A stretch of DNA of 64,000 bases from JANQQC01 sp965262255 (GTDB lineage Bacteria > Pseudomonadota > Alphaproteobacteria > Caulobacterales > Hyphomonadaceae), in the NCBI GenBank assembly GCA_965262255.1, contig OZ253505.1, positions 1,488,001-1,552,000 of the forward strand. Reading direction: 5' to 3'. This document shows positions 9,121 to 17,603 of this stretch, one piece after another; position 1 is the first letter of the stretch, and every line of letters starts with the position of its first letter. Under the pieces are notes generated by a model that searched no databases, was not told where the DNA came from, and saw only the letters and a list, made by a program, of their open reading frames with translations. The position numbers and the translations under genes were made by a program.

Positions 9121-10281
9121 TCACCACCGCTGAGTCAATTCAATTATGCCGCCGGCACTATCCAAAACGCGAGTTTCTAATTCAATTTTTCTTCCTTGAA
9201 CGCCGCCTCCTATAAAAAACCCATTCGCTACCTCCCTCTTGATTCCAGTATTCCAAGAGAGCGAAGATAGATTGTCGGAGTCTCGTTCAAGGCCGGCAAA
9301 AGTCGCAGAAAATTCGTTACCGAAGGCCTTATGTTCAATTCCGATCGTCCATACCTCACTTTTGTCCTTAGTGTTGAAAGGCGGTGGGCCTCGGAGTCGA
9401 CCTTCATCAGTAGAGGTTAAAGAGAGACCGAAGGAAGTCTGCGCCCCTTCTATGCGCATTCCGCCAGACCAACCATCGATTTTTGTTGCATATTGGGCTA
9501 GATGCTCGGGAATCGTGCTGGTCGAGTAACCCATTCCGATTCGGAATCGTAAGCCATTGCCTCTATCTGTGTAAAGATAGTTTATTCCTCCTTCCCAAAT
9601 GTTAGAAATTTCATCGCCAATTGTTTGAGATATACTTCGATCTAATCCGTCGGCTTCAGTAGAAGGAGTGTACGAAAGGCCAAAGCGGATTCCCACCAAT
9701 CTTGGAGTAGCATACGTAAGTTTTGCGGAATTGCCGGACCAATCTAATCGACTGCGAATGATCGATAGCCCACTTGGGTCTAATAAAGCGTCTGAATTTC
9801 TAGCATGGCTGAAAATACTAACAGGGCCTTCGTAAAGCCTTGCAGCGATGCCGATATCTCGGCCTAGCGAAATTTCACCATACCCACCATCAACGTATAA
9901 GAAGGCAGTTTCGATTCTAGCGCGAGGTCCGGCATCTGGATAAGTCTCGTTGGTAAATTTCACATCCGTATGAATACCTGGAATTGCGAGCGTTCCTAAG
10001 TCTGCTATTCTTCCCCCACCTGCTACTCTCTTAGGATTGTCCTGACTACCCCGCAACGTAAACTTAGCTCCAATTTCAGAACCGTTATCTAGAATATTTG
10101 CCGAATGAGAAGTAACGCCAATCTCAAAAAGTGCCGGATAAGCGCCTTTTTTACTGTCCCAGCCTAGAGCGACAGCAACTGTCGCTTCAGTTTCAATTCT
10201 ACTAGTAAACTCTTGACCTGCCGCGTAAGACAAAGCGAGTAATACGCTCGCAACAAAGAAAAGGAATCGAGATATGAGCAT
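9121..10281 (-). CDS. outer-membrane porin
   Basis: This 386-residue product has a clear signal peptide (hydrophobic residues 4-19, cleavage probably near AAGQ at 20-23). The mature part consists of alternating short beta strands rich in Gly, aromatic and acidic residues, as in alphaproteobacterial trimeric porins of the Porin_4 type. Typical porin phrases include YVDGGYGEISLGRD near 130. The role is passive diffusion of small hydrophilic solutes across the outer membrane. The ATG at 10281 is the first codon of the signal peptide. It is monocistronic, convergent with the accessory genes on its left and divergent from the DUF3576 gene on its right. The C-terminus ends in W, consistent with an outer-membrane assembly signal. 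Confidence 0.8.
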   Translation of the reverse strand: MLISRFLFFVASVLLALSYAAGQEFTSRIETEATVAVALGWDSKKGAYPALFEIGVTSHSANILDNGSEIGAKFTLRGSQDNPKRVAGGGRIADLGTLAIPGIHTDVKFTNETYPDAGPRARIETAFLYVDGGYGEISLGRDIGIAARLYEGPVSIFSHARNSDALLDPSGLSIIRSRLDWSGNSAKLTYATPRLVGIRFGLSYTPSTEADGLDRSISQTIGDEISNIWEGGINYLYTDRGNGLRFRIGMGYSTSTIPEHLAQYATKIDGWSGGMRIEGAQTSFGLSLTSTDEGRLRGPPPFNTKDKSEVWTIGIEHKAFGNEFSATFAGLERDSDNLSSLSWNTGIKREVANGFFIGGGVQGRKIELETRVLDSAGGIIELTQRW

Positions 10282-10660
10282 TGATGTTCAATTTCCGTCT
10301 ACCGATACTTTGCAGAGTATCAGCCGATCGCGATCCGAAAGAGTAACCTTCCGGTGATCCTGAATAGCCGTTTCCTAATACGGAAGCAAATGTATCGAGT
10401 TTCTACCTTAGACTCTCTATAGATTTACGCTCTAAACTACCGACTAAATAGGGCAACAATCAATCAAATGACCTTGTATAATGCGAAGGCACTTTATTTT
10501 TATGATTTGCACACATATATAATGCCAGTATTTTGCCATTTTAGCAGGCTATAGATCTAGTGACTTATGCGAGTGCGTATGGCTAAAACTTCTCTGCAGA
10601 AGTATCATTTATCTCGTAAAATTGGCATTGGTCTACCAAAGTATCCGGAAAAATTTAGTT
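10282..10660. other. intergenic region, divergent porin / DUF3576-leuS promoters
   Basis: About 380 bp of A+T-rich non-coding sequence lies between the divergent porin gene and the lipoprotein-leuS operon. It must hold both promoters, but I could not fix a convincing -35/-10 pair. No repeat or RNA gene is recognised. Confidence 0.5.
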
Positions 10661-11104
10661 ATGAAAGTTCGTAATCGCTCTTTTTCAGCCATTGCCTTGG
10701 CAGTAGTTTCGCTGGCTGGGTGCATTAATTCAGATGGTTTATTCGGGGAGAATGTTATCCCGCCAGCTGGCTTAGCTCCAGCCGATGCGGCAAATCCTTA
10801 TCTCTGGAGAGCGTCCCTAGACACTCTTGAGTCGCTTCCGTTGCTTAATGCCGATGCAGTCGGGGGATTAATTACCTATGATTGGTATACGTTTCCAGAT
10901 GCCCCAGACGAAAGAATAAAGGCAACTGTCTATATTCTAGATACACGGCTACGCGCCGATGGCGTGACCGTTCGTGTGTTCAGGCAAATAAAAGAGAACG
11001 GGGAATGGGTAGACGCTCCCGTTCAATCAGAAACGGCAGAGCAGATTGAAGCACGAATTTTGGAACAGGCTAGAGTTCTCAGAGTCTCGAACCTTGAACG
11101 ATAA
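10661..11104 (+). CDS. DUF3576-family lipoprotein
   Basis: The 147-residue product begins with a lipoprotein signal (hydrophobic 8-18, lipobox LAGC with Cys 21). The mature part, from NPYLWRASLDTL onward, matches the alphaproteobacterial DUF3576 family, which is regularly found directly before leuS. The function of the family is not established; envelope localisation follows from the lipobox. An upstream TTG at 10622 would spoil the signal peptide, so the ATG at 10661 was chosen. It heads the probable operon DUF3576-leuS-lptE-holA with only 28 bp to the leuS start, which suggests a link with LptE-dependent envelope assembly. Confidence 0.85.
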   Translation: MKVRNRSFSAIALAVVSLAGCINSDGLFGENVIPPAGLAPADAANPYLWRASLDTLESLPLLNADAVGGLITYDWYTFPDAPDERIKATVYILDTRLRADGVTVRVFRQIKENGEWVDAPVQSETAEQIEARILEQARVLRVSNLER

Positions 11105-11132
11105 ATCCCTTGACCTTTTTTGGGAGGGACAG

Positions 11133-13697
11133 TTGACGACTCGATACGACCCCATCACGTCGGAGAAGAAGTGGCGTGAAGCGTGGGAAAAAGCAGATGT
11201 TTTTCGGGCTTTGGCACCTGAGAATGCTGGCGACAAACCGAAGGCATACATTTTGGAAATGTTCCCTTACCCGTCTGGTCGGTTACATATGGGCCACGTT
11301 CGGAACTACGCTATGGGTGATGTGGTAGCACGGTATAAGCGAGCAAAGGGATACAATGTACTACATCCTATGGCTTGGGACGCGTTCGGTCTTCCAGCCG
11401 AAAACGCCGCTATAGAGAATAAAATTCATCCGAGTACGTGGACACGCAAAAATATTGAGGCCATGACGAGTCAGTTTAAGCAACTTGGATTGTCATTAGA
11501 TTGGAGCCGGGAGTTCGCGACTTGTGATCCAGAATATTACGGGATTCAGCAAAAATTATTTATCAAACTTTTCGAACGAGGGCTGGTCTATCGGGCTTCC
11601 GGTAAGGTGAATTGGGATCCTGTCGAGGGAACGGTACTAGCGAACGAACAGGTCGTAGATGGTAAGGGATGGCGGTCTGACGTTCCAGTTGAGCAACGGG
11701 AACTGTTTCAGTGGTTTTTCCGAATTACACACTATGCAGACGATCTTCAGAAAAGTGTATTAGCACTCAAAAAATGGCCGGAAAAAGTCCGCATGATGCA
11801 GTCCAATTGGATTGGACGTTCCGAAGGGTTACAGATGCGGTTTGAGTTCGAGGGGAACTCGCCATCGGGATATGAAGATGGAATAGAAATTTTCACAACG
11901 AGACCAGACACGTTATTCGGCGCTAGCTTTCTAGCGCTTTCTCCAGACCATCCCCTGATTAAAGCGGCGGCTGAGGGAAACGCCAGTATCGCGAGTTTCC
12001 GAAAAGAATGCGCTTTGGTGGGAACGTCAGAAGAAATATTAAATAAAGCAGAGAAGGTAGGTGTGGATACGGGGCTAAGAGTACGTCACCCATTTTTAGA
12101 AGGGGCTACATTACCAGTTTGGACTGCAAATTTTGTGCTTATGGGGTATGGAACTGGGGCAATTTTCGGTTGTCCCGCAAGCGATCAAAGGGATCTAGAC
12201 TTTGCTCGAAAGTATGGTCTCAGCGTCACCCCCGTTGTACTTCCGGACGGTGCGGATGCAGAAACCTACTCCGTTCAGGACATTGCCTATACAGGACAGG
12301 GAACGATCTATAATTCAGGATTTCTAAACGGCTTATCTACCGACCAAGCTATCCGCGTTGCTATAGACAAAATTGAGTCCATGCAAAGTGGAACGCGGTG
12401 CGTTACATATCGGCTCAGAGACTGGGGAGTGTCTCGGCAACGCTACTGGGGGTGTCCCATACCGATAGTGCATTGTGAAAATTGTGGGGCTGTTCCAGAA
12501 AAAGAAGAAAATTTACCCTTACAGCTTCCTGAGGACATCACTATTGGCGGGCAAGGGAATCCATTGGATCAGCACCCGAATTGGAAGCATACGCAATGTC
12601 CGAAGTGTGGTCAGAGGGCGGAAAGAGAAACGGACACGCTAGATACGTTTGTAGACTCAGCATGGTATTTCGTGAAATTTGCCGGGGCGAACAAAGAAGA
12701 GAGAGATTACTGGTTACCAGTTGATCAGTATGTTGGCGGTGTTGAACATGCTGTCCTTCACCTTCTCTATGCTAGATTTTTTACCCGAGCTCTGAGAGAG
12801 ATTGGTGAAGTAAGTTTGCCTAGTGGGGAACCGTTTGCCGGTTTATTTACTCAAGGAATGGTAACGCATCAGACGTTTAGGTCTGTTCAAGATGGACGAT
12901 GGCTTTTTCCTCACGAGGTGAGTGAGAGCGAGGAAGGAAAATGGATAAAGACGACGACAAAAGAAGACGTAAATCTTGGCGGTGTCGAAAAAATGTCGAA
13001 GTCGAAGAAAAACACCGTCGATCCTGATGCCATAGTCGCAGAGTATGGCGCGGATACTGCCAAACTTTTTGTATTGTCCGATAGCCCGCCAGAGCGAGAT
13101 GTAGAATGGTCGAAAGCAGGCGTGGAGGGAGCCGCCCGGTTTCAACAACGGGTCTGGGCTCTATTTCAACAGCTGCCGCGGAAAACTACAGATATCGAGA
13201 ATGCCGCAAGGGCAATAGAATTGAGACGTGCTAGTCATAAAGCGGTAGCGGCGATTACTAAGGCGATCGAAGAATTTCGATTCAATTCAGGTATTGCGGC
13301 TCTGTACGAGTGGGTTAATATTTTGAAAAAATTCGAAAAGACTAGAAACGAGATACCGGGAGTATTAAACGAATCTCTCACTATGTTGGTACGATGTCTC
13401 ACGCCATTTATGCCCTGTCTCGCTGAAAGTTGCTGGGAGAAACTAGGGGTGCAGGGATTTGTTTCGCAAGCGGAATGGCCTGTTATTGATGAAAGATTAT
13501 TAGAAGATACGAAAATTATTATGCCAATTCAAGTAAATGGAAAACGCAGAAGCGAGATTACTGTTTCGGTCGAAGTTAGCAAAGACGAAATAGAAGAGAT
13601 CGTAATGAAGGATGAAAAAATTCGGAAATTCTTAAATAATGCGGAACCGAGAAAGATCATCGTGGTTCCAAATCGTATAGTGAATGTTGTCGTTTGA
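11133..13697 (+). CDS. leuS: leucyl-tRNA synthetase
   Basis: This cytoplasmic class I aminoacyl-tRNA synthetase charges tRNA-Leu. The start is a TTG at 11133, preceded by GGGAGG at ideal spacing and followed by the family's usual opening TTRYDPITSEKKW. The resulting 854 residues fit the normal length of about 860. HMGH (the HIGH signature) lies near residue 50, the zinc-ribbon-like CENC/CPKC pair near 450-490, and KMSKS near 620. The CP1 editing domain is intact. An in-frame ATG at 11046 lies inside the upstream gene and is unlikely to be used. The stop overlaps the lptE start (TGATG), so translation is probably coupled. Confidence 0.97.
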   Translation: MTTRYDPITSEKKWREAWEKADVFRALAPENAGDKPKAYILEMFPYPSGRLHMGHVRNYAMGDVVARYKRAKGYNVLHPMAWDAFGLPAENAAIENKIHPSTWTRKNIEAMTSQFKQLGLSLDWSREFATCDPEYYGIQQKLFIKLFERGLVYRASGKVNWDPVEGTVLANEQVVDGKGWRSDVPVEQRELFQWFFRITHYADDLQKSVLALKKWPEKVRMMQSNWIGRSEGLQMRFEFEGNSPSGYEDGIEIFTTRPDTLFGASFLALSPDHPLIKAAAEGNASIASFRKECALVGTSEEILNKAEKVGVDTGLRVRHPFLEGATLPVWTANFVLMGYGTGAIFGCPASDQRDLDFARKYGLSVTPVVLPDGADAETYSVQDIAYTGQGTIYNSGFLNGLSTDQAIRVAIDKIESMQSGTRCVTYRLRDWGVSRQRYWGCPIPIVHCENCGAVPEKEENLPLQLPEDITIGGQGNPLDQHPNWKHTQCPKCGQRAERETDTLDTFVDSAWYFVKFAGANKEERDYWLPVDQYVGGVEHAVLHLLYARFFTRALREIGEVSLPSGEPFAGLFTQGMVTHQTFRSVQDGRWLFPHEVSESEEGKWIKTTTKEDVNLGGVEKMSKSKKNTVDPDAIVAEYGADTAKLFVLSDSPPERDVEWSKAGVEGAARFQQRVWALFQQLPRKTTDIENAARAIELRRASHKAVAAITKAIEEFRFNSGIAALYEWVNILKKFEKTRNEIPGVLNESLTMLVRCLTPFMPCLAESCWEKLGVQGFVSQAEWPVIDERLLEDTKIIMPIQVNGKRRSEITVSVEVSKDEIEEIVMKDEKIRKFLNNAEPRKIIVVPNRIVNVVV

Positions 13698-14173
13698 TGA
13701 AACAAATCCTCATTTTTTTCATAGCAACTCTTATGCTGGCAAGCTGCGGATTTTATCCCATGTACGCAAAGCATTCTGGATTTGGTGAACGCGGAGTAGT
13801 CGAGATTGCTGCAATCCCGGGAAAGCCAGGACATATGTTGCGGCGAGAACTGCTAAGAGACCTTTATGTGGGGTTACCAGATGTTACAGGCGATGCAAAA
13901 CTGACAATTCAGCTTAACGAGAGACTTGCTTTAGTCGCTTTCCGCGAGGACGGAGCAGCGTCTCGTTCAAGTGTTCGAGCAAACGCAATTTATACGTTTG
14001 AGTATTTGGACCGAGAAATAACTGGTAATCTGTCTACGTCTTCCAATTTCAATGTCCCCGATGCTCCTTACGCCGATATTGCCGCGCAGGAGGCCGCTTA
14101 TGAGCGAGCGATGATGGATCTATCGCGACTCATTATTGACGATCTAAGGTTAAAGTTGACAGCAGAACAATGA
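13697..14173 (+). CDS. lptE: LPS-assembly lipoprotein LptE
   Basis: The 158-residue product has a lipoprotein signal with lipobox LASC (Cys 17) followed by GFYPMY, the characteristic start of mature LptE. LptE plugs the LptD barrel and is needed to place lipopolysaccharide in the outer membrane. The ATG at 13697 shares one base with the leuS stop, and its own stop overlaps the holA start by ATGA. The leuS-lptE-holA order is conserved across many proteobacteria. Sequence similarity within LptE is always low, so the assignment rests on lipobox, size and position. Confidence 0.9.
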   Translation: MKQILIFFIATLMLASCGFYPMYAKHSGFGERGVVEIAAIPGKPGHMLRRELLRDLYVGLPDVTGDAKLTIQLNERLALVAFREDGAASRSSVRANAIYTFEYLDREITGNLSTSSNFNVPDAPYADIAAQEAAYERAMMDLSRLIIDDLRLKLTAEQ

Positions 14174-15207
14174 AAATAACAGGACGCGACGCTGAATCGT
14201 TCGCCAAAAAGCCAAAGGAGGTAGTCTGGGCAGCACTCATATTTGGTGCAGACGACGGTGTGGTCTCTGACACAGCGAAATTGCTTTCTGACAGTTGGTC
14301 AGGAGGTAAGCCTCTAGAAATTCAAACTCTTGACGAGAGCGACATCAAAAGTGATCCGCGATTGTTATTTGATGCTTTAGAAGCACAATCGTTACTGGGA
14401 GATGTTCGCATTGTCAGAATTCGAACCAAGGGCGAAAGAATTTCTGATCATATTCTCAAAGCAATAGCAGAAGGAGAAAAAAAGCCAGACCAGTTCGGTG
14501 GCAGACTTTTAATTTTGGCGGAAACTTTAGCTCCACGTTCAAAGCTAAGGTCAAACATAGAAAAGTCAAAACATTCAGTGGCAATTCAGTGCTATGCCGA
14601 CACCGTGACTGATGCTCAGGCGATCATCAAACGCGAATTAGAAAAAGATAATGTACAAATTGAAGCAGATGCTCTCGCTTTGTTCTCATCAACACTGCCA
14701 GGTCATCGCGCTCTCATGCGAGCCGAAATCGAAAAATTGGCACTTTATGGTCTGGATCAAGAGTTGCCTATAACAGTTCAAGATATAAAGGCGTTAGCAG
14801 CAGGAAACGTTGATCATGAGCTTTATGCGCTCGTCGCGCATACGTTGAACGGAGAAACAGTTAAGGCTTTTCGAGAGTATGAGCGACTGGTTTCGTCAGG
14901 TGTGAATGCAATATCTGTTCTACGAGCATTCGATCGAGAGATGCAACGCATGTTGTTGACTCACGAGTTAATTGCGACAACCGGCAAGAGAGACCATAGT
15001 ATAGGAATGCGATTGCGCCCACCTATTTGGCAGTCAGAGTGGCCAGCTTTCTCCAAGCGATTACGGGCGTGGAACGTAAGAAAAATAAGGGCTGCGATAC
15101 AAAAATTGTATGACATTGAGTTGAATACAAAGAAGGGCGGAACCGTTGCTGAACCAGAGTTGCGTGTTCTGATTCGCTCTCTTTCTTCTGTAAGTGGCAA
15201 TCGTTAG
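14170..15207 (+). CDS. holA: DNA polymerase III delta subunit
   Basis: HolA is the wrench of the clamp loader and opens the beta sliding clamp. The 345-residue length is normal. The N-terminal Rossmann-like AAA+ fold lacks a functional P-loop, as in all delta subunits, with LIFGADDGVVSDTA near 19-32 and the helical collar domain from about residue 215. It starts on the ATGA overlap with lptE. Its stop overlaps that of convergent parB by two bases (15205-15206), so the two operons have no spacer and probably terminate inside each other. Confidence 0.93.
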   Translation: MKITGRDAESFAKKPKEVVWAALIFGADDGVVSDTAKLLSDSWSGGKPLEIQTLDESDIKSDPRLLFDALEAQSLLGDVRIVRIRTKGERISDHILKAIAEGEKKPDQFGGRLLILAETLAPRSKLRSNIEKSKHSVAIQCYADTVTDAQAIIKRELEKDNVQIEADALALFSSTLPGHRALMRAEIEKLALYGLDQELPITVQDIKALAAGNVDHELYALVAHTLNGETVKAFREYERLVSSGVNAISVLRAFDREMQRMLLTHELIATTGKRDHSIGMRLRPPIWQSEWPAFSKRLRAWNVRKIRAAIQKLYDIELNTKKGGTVAEPELRVLIRSLSSVSGNR

Positions 15208-16124
15208 GACAGGCGAACTTGGTTGCTTGTTAGTTGGCCGCAGACGTACTCAAGTTGTTCGAGTCTCTTGTACTTGATACGAAGCTCTCCGCTTTCCCCG
15301 CGGCCGCGATTAATAGTTATTTTGAGTCCAATTTTCTTACTGATCTCGTTTTCGAGCATGACTGTATCGACATCTTTGAAATTAGCTTTAGATCGATCAT
15401 CAGGAAGCACAGACTTCTTATCGCTTTGCGCCAAGCTTCTTACCAAGTCCTCTACTTGACGTACACTCAGTTCGTTTTGGATAATTTTATCAACCAGTGC
15501 ATCTGGATCCCTGATGCCAACAAGATTGCGGGCATGGCCGGCGGTAAGTGTACCTGAACGCACGTGGTCTTGTACGGATTCGGGTAATTCGAGTAATCTT
15601 ACGGAGTTCGCTATATAAGACCTTGATTTACCAATGCTTTTTGCAAGTTTTTCTTGTGTATGTCCGAATCGCTCTTTTAGCGTATTGAAAGCTTCAGCCT
15701 CTTCGATCGGATTGAGGTCAGTGCGTTGAACATTCTCAATGATTCCGGCTTCAAGCAATTCTAGTTCATCAAACTCCTTAACAGTCGCTGGTATAGTTTT
15801 CAAGCCCGCGAGTTTAGCCGCACGCCAGCGTCGCTCTCCTGCTATTATTTGAAATTTCTTTTCTTTTTTGGGATGTGGGCGCAAGAGAATAGGTTGAAGA
15901 ACACCTTTAGACTTAATTGAATTCGCAAGATCTTCCAAGCTCCTATCGTCAAAGTTCTTCCTTGGCTGAGACGGATTCCGATAGATTGATCGAACCTCAA
16001 TCTCGTTTAAAGAGTCAACGAAAGTTTGTTCAAACGATTCGGCTTCAACTTCGCCGATCAGCGAGTCTAAGCCGCGACCGAGGCGCGACTGTTGTTTGCT
16101 CGCTTTTTCTTTTATTTTTTCCAT
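15204..16124 (-). CDS. parB: chromosome partitioning protein ParB
   Basis: ParB is a CTPase that binds parS, spreads along the DNA and guides origin segregation with ParA. The conserved start KSRLGRGLDSL-like (QSRLGRGLDSLIGE) follows the ATG at 16124, so the longer in-frame start at 16199 inside parA is rejected. The N-terminal CTP-binding GERRWRAAK motif lies near 97-105, the helix-turn-helix around 145-175, and the C-terminal dimer domain is present. The 306 residues are normal. It overlaps the end of parA by 13 bp, a usual coupling. A perfect parS site lies 2 kb upstream in mnmG and a near-perfect one in rsmG. Confidence 0.95.
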   Translation of the reverse strand: MEKIKEKASKQQSRLGRGLDSLIGEVEAESFEQTFVDSLNEIEVRSIYRNPSQPRKNFDDRSLEDLANSIKSKGVLQPILLRPHPKKEKKFQIIAGERRWRAAKLAGLKTIPATVKEFDELELLEAGIIENVQRTDLNPIEEAEAFNTLKERFGHTQEKLAKSIGKSRSYIANSVRLLELPESVQDHVRSGTLTAGHARNLVGIRDPDALVDKIIQNELSVRQVEDLVRSLAQSDKKSVLPDDRSKANFKDVDTVMLENEISKKIGLKITINRGRGESGELRIKYKRLEQLEYVCGQLTSNQVRLS

Positions 16125-16945
16125 ATTCGTTTTCCCAGTTTCTTTTCTCGTTCTATGACTTCGGAAGCGAGACGTATATACGCTTCGCTGCCCGGACATC
16201 TGTAATCGTAGATCAAAGCAGGTTTTCCGTGTGAAGGTGCCTCAGATAACCGCACATTGCGCGGAATCAGTGTTTTGTAAACCTTGTCAGCCAAAACCGA
16301 ATGTCCTCTAACCTGCGCCGCCACTTCGGCCGATAGGCGGTTCCTTCTATCGTACATAGTGAGTACAATTCCTTGAATATCGAGCCGAGAGTTTAGGCCC
16401 TTTCTTACTGTCGCTAGAGTGTTGAGCATTTGACTCAGACCCTCCATAGCCAGAAATTCACATTGTAAAGGAATAATTAGAGCATCCGCGGCGGTCATAG
16501 CGTTGAACGTCAACGACGACAGAGAAGGCGGGCAATCAATCACTATATAATCATACTGTTTAATATTCTTCTTGTTTGAATCTACGAAATATTTTCTCAG
16601 CGCATTTCTTAAATGATAAGACCGTTTGGGATCGCTGGCGAGTTCAATTTCTATACCGGACAAACTAGTATCGCTAGGAACTATGTTGAGTTTTGGAACA
16701 ATAGTTTGTTGAATTGCGTCGCGAATTGGGATGCCCTGAAGAAGTATATCGTAGGAGGTTACGGATCTTTGACCATACTCGATCCCCAAACCAGTAGACG
16801 CATTTCCTTGGCCGTCCAGATCAATAATCAGCACACTTTTACCTACCGCAGCAAAAGCTGTCCCTAGATTGATAGCAGTTGTGGTTTTACCCACGCCGCC
16901 CTTCTGGTTTACGACGGCGAGTATCCGAGAGTATTTTTCGGTCAC
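16112..16945 (-). CDS. parA: chromosome partitioning ATPase ParA
   Basis: This Walker-type ATPase forms the nucleoid gradient that moves ParB-parS complexes. The deviant Walker A KGGVGKTT lies at 15-22, Walker A' IDLDGQGNAS near 41 and Walker B VIDCPPSLS near 128. The start codon is GTG at 16945, preceded by AGGGG at good spacing; this places the first 59 bp inside the 3' end of rsmG. The length of 277 residues is slightly longer than the usual 260-265, mainly by a basic C-terminal tail (RVIEREKKLGKRIWKK-like). It is the third gene of mnmG-rsmG-parA-parB. Confidence 0.96.
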   Translation of the reverse strand: MTEKYSRILAVVNQKGGVGKTTTAINLGTAFAAVGKSVLIIDLDGQGNASTGLGIEYGQRSVTSYDILLQGIPIRDAIQQTIVPKLNIVPSDTSLSGIEIELASDPKRSYHLRNALRKYFVDSNKKNIKQYDYIVIDCPPSLSSLTFNAMTAADALIIPLQCEFLAMEGLSQMLNTLATVRKGLNSRLDIQGIVLTMYDRRNRLSAEVAAQVRGHSVLADKVYKTLIPRNVRLSEAPSHGKPALIYDYRCPGSEAYIRLASEVIEREKKLGKRIWKK

Positions 16946-17555
16946 GTTTAGCCCCTGAAATTTTGAGAATTACGCCGTTAGACGAATATTCATTTGGTAG
17001 CACTTTATAATCCATTTCCCAGCTTGATAGCGCAATTTCGATCTCTGATCTGTAGGTTTGGCCTTTGTGAAATAGTGCTATAGCGCCTTGTTCTAGGGCA
17101 GGACAGGCATACTCTAATAATTTTTCTAGTGGCGCGACAGCGCGGGCTGTTACATACTCAGCGGGAATTACGCTAAGTGATTCGATTCGGGATTTAATAA
17201 TTGAGATAGGTAAGCTTGTTTGTTGTCCGACAGCTTGGAGAAAATTGGATTTTTTGATGTTACTTTCTATTAACGTAACGTGGCCAGCGCCAGTTGCACT
17301 TGCAGCTAAAACGATCCCAGGAAATCCCGCGCCTGAACCAATATCAAGAATTCTAGCGGAGTTGGGAATATATTTTCTCAACTGATGGCAATCGAGTACG
17401 TGTCGTTCCCAAATTCGTTCCCATTCGTTCGGGCCGATAAGGTTTAACTGGCTACGCCACGAATCGAGTATGGCTAGAAACTCTTGGATCTTCGCAAATG
17501 TTTCACGTGTAACGGCAGCGTTGCGACTTAGATCTTTCCATTCAAACTTCGACAT
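16887..17555 (-). CDS. rsmG: 16S rRNA (guanine527-N7)-methyltransferase RsmG
   Basis: RsmG (formerly GidB) methylates G527 of 16S rRNA with S-adenosylmethionine. The SAM-binding motif ILDIGSGAGFPGI lies near residue 70, with LNLIGPNEWERIWERH-like substrate residues before it (37-52). The ATG at 17555 gives 222 residues, the usual size; a longer in-frame start at 17594 has no supporting signal. The C-terminal 19 codons overlap parA in another frame. A near-parS sequence (17499-17514) encodes VTRETF of this protein, a location where alphaproteobacteria often carry parS. Confidence 0.93.
   Translation of the reverse strand: MSKFEWKDLSRNAAVTRETFAKIQEFLAILDSWRSQLNLIGPNEWERIWERHVLDCHQLRKYIPNSARILDIGSGAGFPGIVLAASATGAGHVTLIESNIKKSNFLQAVGQQTSLPISIIKSRIESLSVIPAEYVTARAVAPLEKLLEYACPALEQGAIALFHKGQTYRSEIEIALSSWEMDYKVLPNEYSSNGVILKISGAKRDRKILSDTRRRKPEGRRG
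17499..17514. promoter_or_regulatory. near-perfect parS site inside rsmG
   Basis: TGTTTCACGTGTAACG matches the 16-bp parS consensus TGTTTCACGTGAAACA at 14 positions, including the central TTTCACGTG. It lies about 1.4 kb upstream of parB, where ParB loading sites are expected. The two mismatches may weaken binding. Confidence 0.7.
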
Positions 17556-17603
17556 AATTTTAGAGTATATTTTTAACGCAATACAAAGTACCAATACAAA
17601 GTA

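Noticed and set aside
11046..11132. ATG start of leuS inside the upstream lipoprotein gene
   Set aside because: The extension matches no family sequence and lacks a ribosome-binding site, while TTG at 11133 has GGGAGG and gives the normal length.
15234..15557. Long open frames on the plus strand opposite parB
   Set aside because: They are antisense to a clear ParB gene, have no ribosome-binding site and encode low-complexity peptides; the parB frame explains the region.
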